64,000 bases of DNA from Hysterangium stoloniferum (Eukaryota; Basidiomycota; Agaricomycetes; Hysterangiales; Hysterangiaceae): assembly GCA_015178975.1 (NCBI GenBank), contig WHVD01000100.1:62001-126000 (forward strand), in the 5' to 3' direction. Below, piece by piece: positions 35,309-47,505 of the stretch. The translations under genes and the position numbers were made by a program. Numbering within the stretch: the stretch's first letter is position 1; every line of letters starts with the position of its first letter. The notes below the pieces were generated by a model. The model did no database searches, was not told where the DNA came from, and saw only the letters and a program-made list of their open reading frames with translations.

Positions 35309-36558
35309 TTGTATTAACCACAGTCACTTGAAGTCCATTTAGACCATTCCTCTTTTGAAGAAGTGCAGTACACTCTGAGCATTTTCTCAACGATAGCATT
35401 GGCATTCTCCATTTGACCATCAGTTTGAGGATGATGGGACGAGGGCACTTCCATATACCTTGCAGACCTCTCTCCAGAACCTACAGGTCCATCTCTTGTC
35501 TCGATCACAGATTATCCTTGAGGGTAGGCCGAAAGGAGCAGCTACTTTATTCACAAAGATTTGCATGAATCCTTCTGCAGATAGATCTAAGGTCATGGGT
35601 TCACAAATTAAAAAACACATGAGTTTATCCACAGTGACAAAGATGGCTGAGTAAGCACCCTCTGCAGAAGGTGACAATCTGGTAATCAGGTCCATTGAGA
35701 GAACCTCAAATGGCCTTAAGGGTACATCCACAGGTCGAAGAGCTCCTTGTCGAGCAGAATGATCAACCTTAGTTTTCTGGCATATGTCACAGCTGAGAGC
35801 ATACGCCACACAGTCCTGCAACATCCTTGGCCAGAAAAACCAGTCCTTTATCAGCTGAAAAAGTCTGTGACCACCTGCATGAGCTCCTTCGAAGGGGTTG
35901 TCATGTATCAATTTGAGTATGGTTGATGTCATGCTGCTAGGTACACAGATTCAACTTTTCCAGTCCAAATCTTGAAAGAACAATAGCTTATTCTTGCCAA
36001 TGAAATAGTGCGAAGAGGTAGCTATCATATTTGGGGAAATGGGATCGGTGGCGTAATGATTTCTGAAGGTGGGATCTTTCTGATATCTGTCACAAAGTTC
36101 CTTAGCATAATTCTCATCGATTTCTATAAGCAATTGGGGGTTTGAGAGAGTAAAGTTTGCCTCGTCAATTTCATCGTTTCTGGGGAGGTTGTGCAAATCC
36201 CATTTCATTTGGGGGACCTCTTCCATCATTCCAATTGGTTCAACTAACTCATGATGAGTGAGAAAGACAGCCTTTTCCACTGGTTTGTTCTCCCATAATG
36301 TCTCGTTGTCATTCCGGTTGTAAGAATCTGCTACAATTGGGAAGAGGTCATCTCTTGCGGGACTAGTGCAGTCAGGTACTCGAGGGAGTCTAAACAGTGG
36401 GTCAACATTGCTGTGTATCCATCCCACTCAATATAGGATTTCCAGACCGGGGTATGCAGCATATACTGCCCCCCATGTGGCCAGTCGACAATTGGTATTC
36501 TCGTAAGATCTGGCCCATTGTAACGCTGCATGGTCAGTGATCAGAAGGATATGTTCTC

Positions 36559-37372
36559 TGTTACGACCGGACAATCCTGCTGGACTCTGGGCACTAACCT
36601 GTACACCACCACGCCCTACACACACCAATTGTCTGTTTATAGGATTTCCCACCTGGACTCTGTACATCAAGACTTGTTACATTCGACCTCATTACGATAC
36701 ATATCAGTCACTGGACTTCCCCTGGACTCCGACTCTGTCTATGTCCATCTTCGTCCCACGCATCAGTCACTGGACCCCGCTCATAATCCCATCACCACTC
36801 TAATTGAGCCCTGTTCCCATTTTAGTCAAATGACCTGTGATGATTTGGACTCCGCTCCCGCTCCGTTTCCTGTTATGGGTTATGCTTTGTCACGATTTGG
36901 ACTCCGCTCCGTTCCATCCCATTCCTAACACCAATTTGGTGTTTATTATTCCCATTTTATGTTTTGCTCGCTTCATTTCATTATTACTGGATTCGGTATG
37001 ACATTTACTCCACAGTCTATTTAAACTGGCAGATGTTGTACATACAATCCAGTCAGAAAATTAGCTTAGATTCCCCCCAGTAATCTAATCCATTTTCTGC
37101 TCTAAACCCTTGCTTGATTCACACCGCTTGCACTAGTCAGAGTCCACAGGCTCCGGCATATCTATCTCTCTCACCAGTCTCAACTCATGACCCATGACCT
37201 CCAACTTACAACTCATGACCCACGACCCCTGCCCGGACTCCCCGGGATTCCCGTCTGCCTGTCTGAAATTGGACAACACGATCTAGCGAGGGCGCAGCCT
37301 ATAAGCTGAAGCCAAGTCCTACCAGATATCCTGTGGGTTTCTCCAGAGACCCGCCCTGTACATATCCTAACA
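36559..37372 (+). mobile_element. Solo LTR, divergent LTR-F type, TSD TTCTC
   Basis: 814 bp from TGTTACGACCGGAC to CATATCCTAACA, flanked by TTCTC at 36554-36558 and 37373-37377. It shares the start and a GCAGC..ATAAGCTGAAGCC word with the LTR-F copies but is longer and distinct. It sits in the RNase H region of Gypsy-1 copy 2, and the host element reads through cleanly on either side. Confidence 0.92.
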
Positions 37373-37443
37373 TTCTCCCTCAATAAAGGGCTGGAAATGG
37401 ACTAGTCCCTCCTTAGCAGCTAACACCTCTCACTCTGTGGCTG

Positions 37444-38091
37444 CTGAAAAACAACTAATTAACTAATTTTAAAGAAATCCCAGAAATTGACTTACCAACC
37501 ACATCAACAATTACATCTCTATCCTTGAAACCCAAAAACTCGGATCCTGATTCGAGTTGATCGACTTCTATGTCAGACATTGATTGATGAACACGAAAAT
37601 AGACAATGAAAAAACTTTTCAAACTCCGACCTTGTGGGCTCGGTCACAAAGGGAGGATACTGTCACAACCATCACAAGTCACAACATTGTCACAAACAAT
37701 CAAAGGTAATATTCGACAACTCTTTGACGCATCAAATTCAACTCAACAAACCTGAACATTATTCGACAACATTGAATCTCTTTCGACATGTCTCATTTTG
37801 ACGTCATGTATGATTTCATTATTAGTTCATAACATAGTCATAACGATATGAAGAAAAGCATAAAAGGGCTACGAAAGGAGCGAGGGAAGTCAGTCGAAAT
37901 ATCTGTATATTAGTGATATTAGTAATTTATCTTGTTGTAACTTCTTCGACAAATACTTCCGTGAGTTCTCACGACTGGTAATAGCCTCTTACTTCATCGA
38001 CAGGGCGAATATATACTTCGTCGAATGAGGCTTTTGAGTTCAATTAGTAGAATATTATTCGACTTTATTGAAGAATAATCGATTTGTGACA
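37444..38091 (+). mobile_element. Truncated gypsy-type element: 3' tail plus LTR-E-like LTR
   Basis: 37660-38091 is an LTR running TGTCACAACCATC to GATTTGTGACA, preceded by a purine-rich AAAGGGAGGATAC as expected for a polypurine tract. 37444-37659 would be the 3' end of its internal region. The 5' LTR and the rest are absent, yet GGCTG flanks the fragment on both sides (37439-37443, 38092-38096). Confidence 0.7.
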
Positions 38092-39048
38092 GGCTGAGTA
38101 ATTACATTGTGCTTTCTTGAGCATGCAGCTCCAATAGGCAATGACATGCTCAACAGTGACACTGGTGTCGTCAAAATCTGAGGCCCAGGAATCCATCCAA
38201 GTGAATTCCGGCTCCTTGGTTTTATAGTGAGTGACGAAAATGGGCACATCTTGAGATTGATCAAAGGCTGATCTTGCTTGGGTGTAGATTTTGGTATCTT
38301 TTAGATCCTTGAGCATCATTTTCTGTGTTTGTTGGAGACAACATCCCAGCACAAAGTCCAAAGCATCTGTGTATAGCTGATAAGGCATGCCACTCATGGG
38401 GTGTCCAAGTACTGGATCAGAGCTCAACACAACCTTGATGTCTTCAAAAGCTTGGGCATGTTTGGAATCCCAAGTCCAACGGACTCCTTTCTTTAAGAGG
38501 TTGAAGAGCGGAGCAACTGTCCAGGAATAAAATGGTATGTAAGTGGAGAAGTACAGAACCATCCCGAGGAAATGTTGAAGATCTGCTATCTTGGTAGGCG
38601 TAGCTAGTTCTAGTATGGCAGTGACCTTTTCTTGATGGGTCGAAAAACCGAGTCTAGACACCTTATGTCCTAGTAATAGAATCAAGTTATACTCAATGTA
38701 GCACTTTTTGGGTGAGAGAGTGATTCCCGCTGCAATTATGGCTTGTAGGACCTGGTCTAAATGCTCTAAATGATAGTCCCATGTCTTAGAAAAGATCACA
38801 ATGTTGTCAATATAAACTAGGCAGAATATCCATAAGTAAGGTGTGAGTACAGTTTGCATAACTCTCTGGAATATTGTGATGTATTAGCCTTATTTTAATA
38901 CTATCTTCTGAAAAAGGAGTCCAATGCTCTATCAAAATGTGCAAATACTCAATTCACTGCAAGGTAAAATAATTTAAGCATTTGATATGAATCAGTGGCA
39001 GCCTGAATAGACTTAGAACCCCTGAAGTCAAGAGTTTACTTGAATATA

Positions 39049-39282
39049 CAGTGAGGGACAAAACCCTTCCAATGATTTTTAGTTGTGCAAAGATTCTTGA
39101 ATTATTATTTTATTTATAGCATGGGAAATACTAATGCTTATGTCATAATATTTTAAGGGCATATAGATAACATGTAGACCTAACCAACAACCAAATTTCA
39201 GGTCTGTATCTACAGTGGTTCTTGAGTTATTCAAGAATCCTTGCACAACTAAAAATCATTGGAAGGGTTTTGTCCCTCACTG
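39049..39282. mobile_element. MITE of Tc1/mariner type, TA target
   Basis: 234 bp bounded by near-perfect inverted repeats of about 55 bp beginning CAGTGAGGGACAAAACCC, with TA on each side (39047-39048, 39283-39284). There is no coding capacity. Its CAGT terminus and TA target match the Tc1/mariner elements of this window, but its terminal sequence differs from all four, so its autonomous partner is not here. Confidence 0.92.
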
Positions 39283-40363
39283 TATACAGCCTACTTCACA
39301 AAGAAGGTTTTGAGAGCTGCTTGTGCAAGCTTGTTCTTTTTCTGTGAAAATATGTACTTAAAATATGAATAACAATTCACTTATTCAGAATCTAGATTCA
39401 ACTTCAATTCCAGCTAGTTTATATATATATTATACTATTTATCAAACAGTAAAAATATTTATAAACAGGTCAAAAGATTAGATATAGAATAAAACACTTA
39501 TTTGGCTAATATATGCTTTATTTACTCTAACCTACAGGGTCTACTGTGATACTAACTTATCAGGATCTTAATGTAGTCTTAAGGATTCTGCAAGAATATT
39601 CTCAGTATTTATTTATGCTCAAACACTTAAGATATTATGTGAATATGCTTTACTGATTCACAATAAATAAGCAATGGAACAGGGATAATTTGTAATGTAA
39701 TAAACAGTCAAATTACTCAACTAGAGGTGACTGAAGTCTTAAACTACAAATAACAATGTAAGGAAAACTAATAATCAGTACTCAATTAAGAGTTGACTAT
39801 AGTATGAGATTATTTATATATTATAGGTTGATAGCCAACAACTCTAACCAAGGTGGCAACAGATATATAAAAGCCAACTATTCAATTAACAAGTGGCAAG
39901 GGGGAACAAAAGTCAACAACTCAGATTGAGGTGACAGGGGGAACAACAGATCAATCAACAGCTCAGATTGAGGTGACAAGGGATCTGATTGGGCCAACAA
40001 CTCTGATAGAGGTGGCAAGGGTTTCCAACAGCTCTGATAGAGGTGGAATTTAGATGTCCAACTGCCCAGATTGGGGTGGAGTAGGCTGCTTGCTGCAGTG
40101 ACACACAGATGTGGTGGGTTGATGAGATGAGATGATATTATATTCAAGGCTGGAGCTGAGCTCCTTATATACATTTTAGTCTGAGACATTTAGAAGATTC
40201 TAGAAGATTGAATGATGTCATTTAGAATTTTCTAAAATTTTCTAGAGCATTGTGGAAGGTTCTAACTACTTCTAAGACACTATAGAATGTTCTTGGCATA
40301 ATAGAACATTCTGGAATCTTATAGAATATTCTACAATATTCTATCTACTATTAGTACCTATTA

Positions 40364-41926
40364 CAGTAGGCAACATCGGATGTTTCTTTGTTTTGAAAAG
40401 ACCCTTTAGCATTAGCCCAAAATAAATTCTAAAAATTCTGAATAAATTCTGATAGATGCTCTAATATCACAAAATGTTGATTACATAACCATGATGTCAT
40501 ATGTCCATTTATGGCAATGTAATAATAGGATTAATGAAGCTTGTACATCCAAACGGTTTTGTTGCCTGTATTTTATAAACCCTATATACTAAACTAGTAC
40601 TTGGTATACCCTCCCTTGGCCTTAATTACAGCTTCAACTCTTCTAGGCATACTTTTTACCAAGTTCTGACACACCTCTTTTGGTATCTTCTCCCATTCCA
40701 CTTGACAGTGCTTCCAAAGCTCCTCCACTCCACTAGGTAGTGTGTTGTAGTCAGTTAGCCTCCTTTTCAAGGGTTTAGATCTGGAGACTGCTGGTCATTG
40801 CATAACAGTATAGCCATGGTCATCAAACCACTTTTGAGCAGTTTTCTGGTATGCTTTGGCCCATTATCCTGCTGGAAGATGGTATCAGATGGAGTTTCTT
40901 TATAAAACTCAAGGGATTGCTGAAGTTCATCCTCCAAGATGGAGAAGTAAAGCTGTGAATCCATCTTCCCTTCAATCCTAATGGCATATCCAATGCCTTC
41001 CCAATGCATGCAACCACACATCATCACACTACCACCACCAAACCTCAATGATCCCTCCACCTGCCTATCAGTCAACCCCTCCCCACCTTTTTCTACAACC
41101 ACTTCCTTCCATCTGACCCAAGACAATTGATTTTGGTCTCATCAGATAATACAACACTCTTCCAGACCTCCAGAGTGTACTCCTGATGTCTCTCTGCCCA
41201 CTGTAGCCTCTCCCTCCTGTGAGGTGGAGGGAGCATTGAAGTTTGATGGTGGTAGTGTGATGATGTGGGGTTGCATGCATTGGGAAGGCATTGGATATGT
41301 CACTAGTATTGAAGGGAAGATGGATTCACTGCTTTACTGCTCCATCTTGGAGGATGAACTTTAGCAATCCCTTGAGTTTTACAAAGAAACTCCATCTGAT
41401 ACCATCTTCCAGCAGGATAATGGGCCAAAGCATACCAGAAAACTGCTCAAAAGTGGTTTGATGACCATGGCTATACTGTTATGCAATGACCAGCAGTCTC
41501 CAGATCTAAACCCTTGAAAAGGAGGCTAACTGACTACAACACACTACCTAGTGGAGTGGAGGAGCTTTGGAAGCACTGTCAAGTGGAATGGGAGAAGATA
41601 CCAAAAGAGGTGTGTCAGAACTTGGTAAAAAGTATGCCTAGAAGAGTTGAAGCTGTAATTAAGGCCAAGGGAGGGTATACCAAGTACTAGTTTAGTATAT
41701 AGGGTTTATAAAATACAGGCAACAAAACCGTTTGGATGTACAAGCTTCATTAATCCTATTATTACATTGCCATAAATGGACATATGACATCATGGTTATG
41801 TAATCAACATTTTGTGATATTAGAGCATCTATCAGAATTTATTCAGAATTTTTAGAATTTATTTTGGGCTAATGCTAAAGGTCTTTCCAAAACAAAGAAA
41901 CATCCGAATGGTTTTGTTGCCTACTG
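40364..41926. mobile_element. Tc1-D: Tc1/mariner element rearranged into a long palindrome
   Basis: TA flanks at 40362-40363 and 41927-41928; the ends read CAGTAGGCAACA. The left part (40364 to about 41062) carries the C-terminal half of a Tc1 transposase on the minus strand (FQQDNGPKHT, QQSPDLNP). The right part (about 41222-41926) carries the same half on the plus strand. About 160 bp of extra left-arm sequence form the loop. Both arms share the same defects: an internal deletion before QSPDLNP and a stop right after it. So the second arm is an inverted duplicate made after decay. Over the outer ~500 bp I see only a few differences, the clearest being a ~10-bp gap in the left outer end. It has no N-terminal domain and cannot encode a transposase. 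Confidence 0.9.
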
Positions 41927-42042
41927 TATCTACTGTTCCTTTGGAAGCCACTGGAATATTCCAGAGAGTTTCTGGTTTTTGCTGTAGTAACATATATTAT
42001 GATGACATAATGCTCTCACGCCTGTGTGCATATGGCACCCTT

Positions 42043-42506
42043 TGTGAAGAGTGGTATACATAAGTTCTGACCGTTCTATATACGAAGAAATGAGTAGAAT
42101 GGGAGGAAGGATGATTCAAGAAGGATGATTCAAGAAGGATGATTCAAGAAGGATGATTCGAGAAGGATGATTCAAGTGGAGGCCTCAACTGCTATAGTTC
42201 GAGGCCTGAAGTGTTAGATAGCTCAGATATTGCTACCTATGTGGTAGCTGACACATTACCCTGATCACTGCTTGTAGTAGACCTAGTTTATGTCTTACGA
42301 GTGGTGGTTCTTGGGTAAAAGTGTGTCTGAGTTCTAATTGATGCCAAGTGCACCCACAAGTATACACAATGCTTCGAACTAATGAAATGATGGAATATTT
42401 GAAGAATATAAAAGATAGATAAATATGAATAGAATATGTAAAATATAAATAAAATAAAAGGAGTGTTTTACCACAATGAAACTGTGGTAAAAGCATACTC
42501 CTCACA
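42043..42506 (-). mobile_element. Solo LTR, family LTR-C, TSD CCCTT
   Basis: 464 bp, TGTGAAGAGTGG to ACTCCTCACA on the + strand, flanked by CCCTT at 42038-42042 and 42507-42511. It interrupts LTR-L at a point where the plus copy of LTR-L is continuous. Confidence 0.93.
42106..42175. repeat. 14-bp microsatellite expansion inside LTR-C
   Basis: Five tandem copies of GAAGGATGATTCAA, one with CGA. The LTR-C copy at 54385 has a single unit at this place, so the expansion is private to this copy. Confidence 0.9.
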
Positions 42507-44721
42507 CCCTTCGCATCTTGTGACTGTCACACATTGTGACTGTCATGCACCTTTGTGACCATCACGTGCCTTTGTGACAACTGACACCTGTTGTGACGGC
42601 TGTCACTTGTTGTGACAATTTTGCCATGTAATGAGTGCCAGGTGGCCGGTTTTATATTATTATATAATTATTATATTTACTATTAGTTAATTATATTTTA
42701 TTATAATAATATATATATATATATTGCCTTGATTATGCATGATTATTTCACATCGCATTTTGTTGTTGTTGGAGTTTGAAATGTCATGTGAATATCACAT
42801 GATTTTTCGGGCATTGTGCATAAGTGCTGAGTTGCCAGTAAATGACATATTAATTAAAAAAGAATAAAAAATAGAAATTTCATAACTCTCCCAGTTTATA
42901 AGATAAAATTACGAAATAAATTGCATAATTTTAAGATAAATGAGGGGAATATTGTACAATTTTATCATCGCGATATAAATACATTTAAACTTTCTTTTTT
43001 GCAATTTGTTAGGGGAGATTGGTTAAAAATTGGAAAAAAAAACAGAAAATACATAACAAATATAGAGGGTCCATTATGAAGTCCAAAGGGCATTCTCCTG
43101 AATTACCAAAGTCCTCGATGGGATCTGAAGGTGGTCTTCAGCTTGTCTTCTTCTAACATTTCAAGTTGGGTAAAGCCAGCTAACATGTCAAAGGAAGATA
43201 GGATGTTGGATCCTGAAAGTGCTTGCATGATTTCAGACTGGTGTGGCAACAGGAATTCGTCAGGAAATGTTAGGCTGTTCAACTTCCTATAGTCAATCAC
43301 CACTCACAGTTTCTCATTGCAATAGATGACAAAGGCTGGCGCCCCCCAAGGACCTTTGGACAGTTCGATTACTCCCTGTTGAAACCAAGTATCCATTTAT
43401 TCATCAATGACCTTCCTATTGGCTGGGGAAGTTGGAAACATTGGCATTGAAATAGGTTGCATGCCTTCTTTCAACAGGACATTGACTTTGACGTCTACTT
43501 GTCCTAAATGCCCATCTACTCCAAAGGCTTGGACGTTCTTAGTCAATACTGACTCCAAGCGAGAGGAGACGTCAGTAGGAATGTCAGGTCCTAAGTTTCT
43601 GTGGTGGCAACCTCTGATGTTTTAGGGCCTGCTGGGTCGAAATTGTCTGCGAGTTCCTGTTCTGGGGGCTGTCCGGAAGGTTGAGGGTTAAGGACATGCT
43701 CCTCTTCTATTCTTGATAGGCTCTCTATGAGGTGAGCGATCTTGGTTGCCATTGACTGCATTTATGCCTTCTCAGTTGGAGATCTAGGTATCTGAGCCCA
43801 TTTGTTCGTGTCGTGAATTAATCCAATGGTTTCCCCTCATCTGATGATTCTTGGTGTCAGAGAGGGGTTAGCAAGAGGTATCACGGTGTGTTCCCTAGAG
43901 ATAGCAGTGGTGGGAGCAGCTAGTATACTTCCATTGTCATTCTGCAAGACAACTCCCTCGACTATCCATTGGTCACTGATAAGATCTCTGACAAAGATTG
44001 GTACTAATTGAGCTGATTCCGGCTCTATAGTACAATTCTGTAGGGCCCATGCGACTCTTTCAGTACACACCCCTTTGTCTGGTTTGGAAGTCAATTCAGG
44101 TGAGCCATTGGCTATTTCCTCAAGGGGGATCTTGCTAATTGAGAAGGCTAAAGGCTGCAGCTCCTTGGAGGAACTGGCTGGGATAGACCCCACCCTCCCT
44201 GGTAGAATCAATCTAGAGCCCAACGGTGGGTCTCATAGTGTCCCAATCTCATAGTTCCCATGAAAGTCCTCCCCAAGAAGAATTGGTACGGTCATGCCTC
44301 AGACAATGTACATTTCAGTGGTAAATTTAAGGAGCATACTGGTGTCGTCTTCAAGGTAAATGGGGACATTGACGTATCCTAAGACCTTAGCATTACTGGT
44401 AAGCTGAACGAGGTGCAACTTGAGTCCTTGCTTGAGCTTGGGGCAGTCCTCTAGTTCCTTATAGAAATCCTCCGAAATTAAGGAGAGGTTGGCCCCAGCG
44501 TCCAGCCTGATTTTAATAGGACTAGAGGCTTCTGAGTTCCCTACATGTCCATAGATGTGTAATGCTGAGATTCCAATACTGGAGTATCCACCTGGGGGAT
44601 CCCTTCTGTGGTAAATGATGGTTGAATCCTCCTTCATAAGCCGACTGGATCGAGGGTGGGTCTTTTGCTTTCCTTTCTTGTGGCCAGTTTGACATCCCTC
44701 CTGATGCATCTACCATAAGGT

Positions 44722-44846
44722 GTTAGTTTGAGTAATGCTAGCAGTGCTTCCCAGGGTCAGGTGGTGTAATGGTTAACACCCCTGCTATATATGCAGAAGC
44801 CCTGGGTTCAATCCCCAGTCTGGCCATTCATTTTCTACACCCATAA
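44722..44846 (+). mobile_element. 125-bp insert carrying a tRNA-like unit, TSD CATAAGGT
   Basis: Exact 8-bp direct repeats CATAAGGT (44714-44721, 44847-44854) flank the insert, and Gypsy-1 copy 1 has the uninterrupted site, so this is a real insertion. It contains a tRNA-like sequence (44755-44826), 33 bp of leader and 20 bp of tail without poly(A). It could be a tRNA-derived SINE, a retroposed tRNA gene, or a small element of a superfamily with 8-bp target duplications such as hAT; no terminal inverted repeat is visible. Confidence 0.75.
44755..44826 (+). tRNA. tRNA-like sequence with intact pol III boxes
   Basis: 72 nt fold as a cloverleaf: acceptor GGTCAGG with TCTGGCC (two G-U pairs), D stem GTG/CAC, a four-pair anticodon stem, T stem CTGGG/CCCAG, discriminator A. 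Box A TGGTGTAATGG and box B GGTTCAATCC fit the consensus, and TTTT follows at 44831-44834. The anticodon loop TATATAT would give UAU but has A in place of the invariant U33, so it is probably not a functional tRNA. The D-arm resembles tRNA-Gln or tRNA-Val type genes. Confidence 0.65.
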
Positions 44847-45166
44847 CATAAGGTACCTCGGGTGTAGCATTCGGAATAGAGTCGTCCGCTTCAGAGTTTG
44901 ACTCCTCACAAGGAATTAGGGTGTGTAACTATCCTGGGTCAAAGGGGAAGTTCTCCTCCTCCGATCCCTCTAACTCAGAGGGGTCTTCTATAATGTAGGT
45001 CTGACTTATTTCCTTAGATTGGTTCGCAAATACTTCCTTGTCGACAATTTCCTCAATGGTAGGAGGTTCAGATTGCAATAAGGCTTCCATCTCAGTCAGA
45101 CCTTTCCAGTTCTGATGATGAGTGTCCAGCCAGTCTCCTTTCTTGAGGAAATCACAGTCTGATATA

Positions 45167-46303
45167 CAGTGACTCCAAAAGCCCTTTCCATGTTAACCCC
45201 AAATGCAGTGTGTGAAGTGCACCACCTTACAGCATGGGAAATCTGCTTAGGGTGGAGTCATACATAGTACATACCCTTGGCTACAAGATTGCTCCTTGGG
45301 TCATGTGATTTGGGCCACAGGGTGTAGAGATATGATCAATTTAAAACAGCAATACCATGGAAAGGGTTTTTTCACTTTTGAACTGATGACTAGGATCTCA
45401 GTCAAATCATAGAATAATGGCCATTATTTGTTAGTACAAACAAATATATACATGTAAATAGTATGTCTGAGTTTAAAATAGTTCCCACACTTCCACACTT
45501 CTTGATTCCTAACTACCATTATGGTCAGATCCCTCTCTCTTACTCAACAAAGGTGAAGCCCTGAATGATAGGCTGGTAGAGGGAACTCTGAAGTTTGGAG
45601 GAGGTTCTCTCATGATATGGGGCTGTATGACTTGGGAGGGAGTTGGCTTTGCTAGCAAGATTGATGGTAGGATGGATGGAGACCTCTATCTTCAAATTTT
45701 GAAGGATGAGCTCCAGCAAACCCTGGAGTATTATGGTCTCAATCCTCCTGACATCATCTTTCAGCAGGATAATGACCCCAAGCATACCTGCAGGCTGGTC
45801 AAGAACTGTCTAGAAGAGCAAGAATTCAGGACTATGGTTTGGCCTGCACAGTCTCCAGACCTGAATCCTATTGAACATCTCTGGGGTTGTCTCAAGAGAA
45901 AGCTTGCAGAGTATGAAACCCCCCCCCAATGGAATCCATGAATTGTGGGAAAGGGTTCAAGTAGAGTGGGATAGAATACCAGTTGAGGAGTGTCAGAAGT
46001 TGAATGAAAGCATGCCTAGAAGGGTTCAGGCAGTGCTTAAAGCAAAAGGTGGTTATACCAAGTACTGATAATATATAAATACCCTTTCCAGTTCAAAACT
46101 AAAAAACCCTTTCCATGGTATTATTATCTTAAATTGATCATATCTCTACACCCTGTGGCCCAAATCACATGGAGCAATCTTGTAGCCAAGGGTATGTACT
46201 ATGTATGACTCCACCAAAGCTAAGCAGAATTCCCATGCTGTAAGGTGGTGCACTTCACACACTGCATTTGGGGTTAGCATGGAAAGGGTTTTTGGAGTCA
46301 CTG
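45167..46303 (+). mobile_element. Tc1-C: short Tc1/mariner element, TA target
   Basis: TA at 45165-45166 and 46304-46305; the ends read CAGTGACTCC. The terminal inverted repeats are about 205 bp. Within each, the outer motif AAACCCTTTCCATG (AAGCCC at the extreme left) is repeated inward in opposite orientation (45356-45370; 46104-46117). The inside holds only the C-terminal half of a transposase. It is inserted in gag of Gypsy-1 copy 2. Confidence 0.93.
45548..46068 (+). pseudogene. Tc1 transposase, C-terminal half
   Basis: Contains GGGSLMIWGCMTWEG, FQQDNDPKHT and WPAQSPDLNPIEHLW. The spacing from the Asp of QQDN to the Glu of IEHLW is 34 residues, the DD34E pattern of Tc1 transposases. The HTH DNA-binding region and first catalytic Asp are absent. 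A frameshift lies in the C run near 45918-45926, after which the other frame gives the normal C-terminus KAKGGYTKY. Non-autonomous. Confidence 0.9.
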
Positions 46304-47505
46304 TACATAGCGACATAGACTTGCGACACTTCATTCTCATTTGAAGGTGAACTCAAGTCTAAAACAATGTTGTCCTCTGATTGAGGAAGGTAGACAGAAA
46401 TGAAAATTGATTCCTCATCAACGTTACCTGTATACTTAATCCATAAACTGTTTCATAAGCCCTCTGATCCTCTGCCTCCTCAGTTGGGTTCTGCGCGGAG
46501 CATTTGTTAATAGAGACATAATGTGACATCCTACCTGTGTGAGGGCAGTTGATCTTAAAATGCTCCAAACTTTCACAAATCCAGCACTCCTTTGGGGGTT
46601 TGGCAATGCTTTTCTTGTCACTTTGTTCAAAAAAGAACTTGCCATGTTTCTTACCCTGTTTCATGTTAGATCTCCTAGGGATGGTTTTATCTTCAGTTTT
46701 GCTGAGAAGGACATGACCACGATTAGTGGGGTCAATTCCTCTAGAGTGTTCTTCCTCATGCCAGGGATCTGACTCTTCCTGTTCAGTGATCATGACTCTG
46801 GGCTTCTGAAACCAATAATTCTCTCGATGCATTTGGACCCAAGCATTAATCAGAGCCTCTTGTAGATTGTTAGCATAAGTCTGCAAGCTCATCATGTTGT
46901 CAATGGGTTGTCCTTGTAGAAGGTAAAGCCATTCTGTGGGCAGCATTGGGATGAGTCTGCACATTTCGTCCTTTCGATTTTGGTGGAACCCATACAAGAA
47001 TCAATAAAGTTTAATTCTCCATTGAATGTAGTGAACAGGTGTCTCACGATCGTGGCTGGTGTGTTGAAATTTCATGGCTTCCCATTCTATAAGAGCGATC
47101 TTCTTATCCTTAGGTAAGTCATCGATAAACACGCTGGCTCAAGACTGCGTTGGAGTTCGAAAGGGGGAGTTAGGTACTCCACTGTGACACCCCCCATGTC
47201 TGAATTCCCTCCATTGTCTGAATTATTAGAACTCCTGGATGAACTGCTAGGGGGTCCTCCTGGTGGCAGAAAGGGATTCAAGGAGATTGGCAGGGAATGG
47301 CAGGGATCCTCTGGATTCAGCGATCCTCAACCAGCCACCTGACCAGCTATACCCTCAGTGAATGCAGTAGAGAAGGACGGTCGACCCCTGTTGGTGACCA
47401 ATTGATTCCTAATCACAGGTTGTTCATCACCAAAGTTGGGATTATCTGAAATTCTTTCAAATGCGATGTGAGAGTGATGAATCCCCTGGTGGGGCATAGG
47501 GCTGG

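Larger units (their letters stand above)
38875..43058 (-). mobile_element. LTR-L, long solo-type LTR (minus copy), TSD AATAT, with nested inserts
   Basis: The + strand reads TGTGATGTATTAG at 38875 and ends AAATACATAACA at 43058, flanked by AATAT at 38870-38874 and 43059-43063, in the RT region of Gypsy-1 copy 2. Inside it lie a MITE (39049-39282), the palindromic Tc1-D (40364-41926) and a solo LTR-C (42043-42506). Without them it would be about 1.9 kb. The GAA/TTC cluster and TATA box lie at about 40160-40345, reading leftwards. No coding sequence was recognised. Confidence 0.8.
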
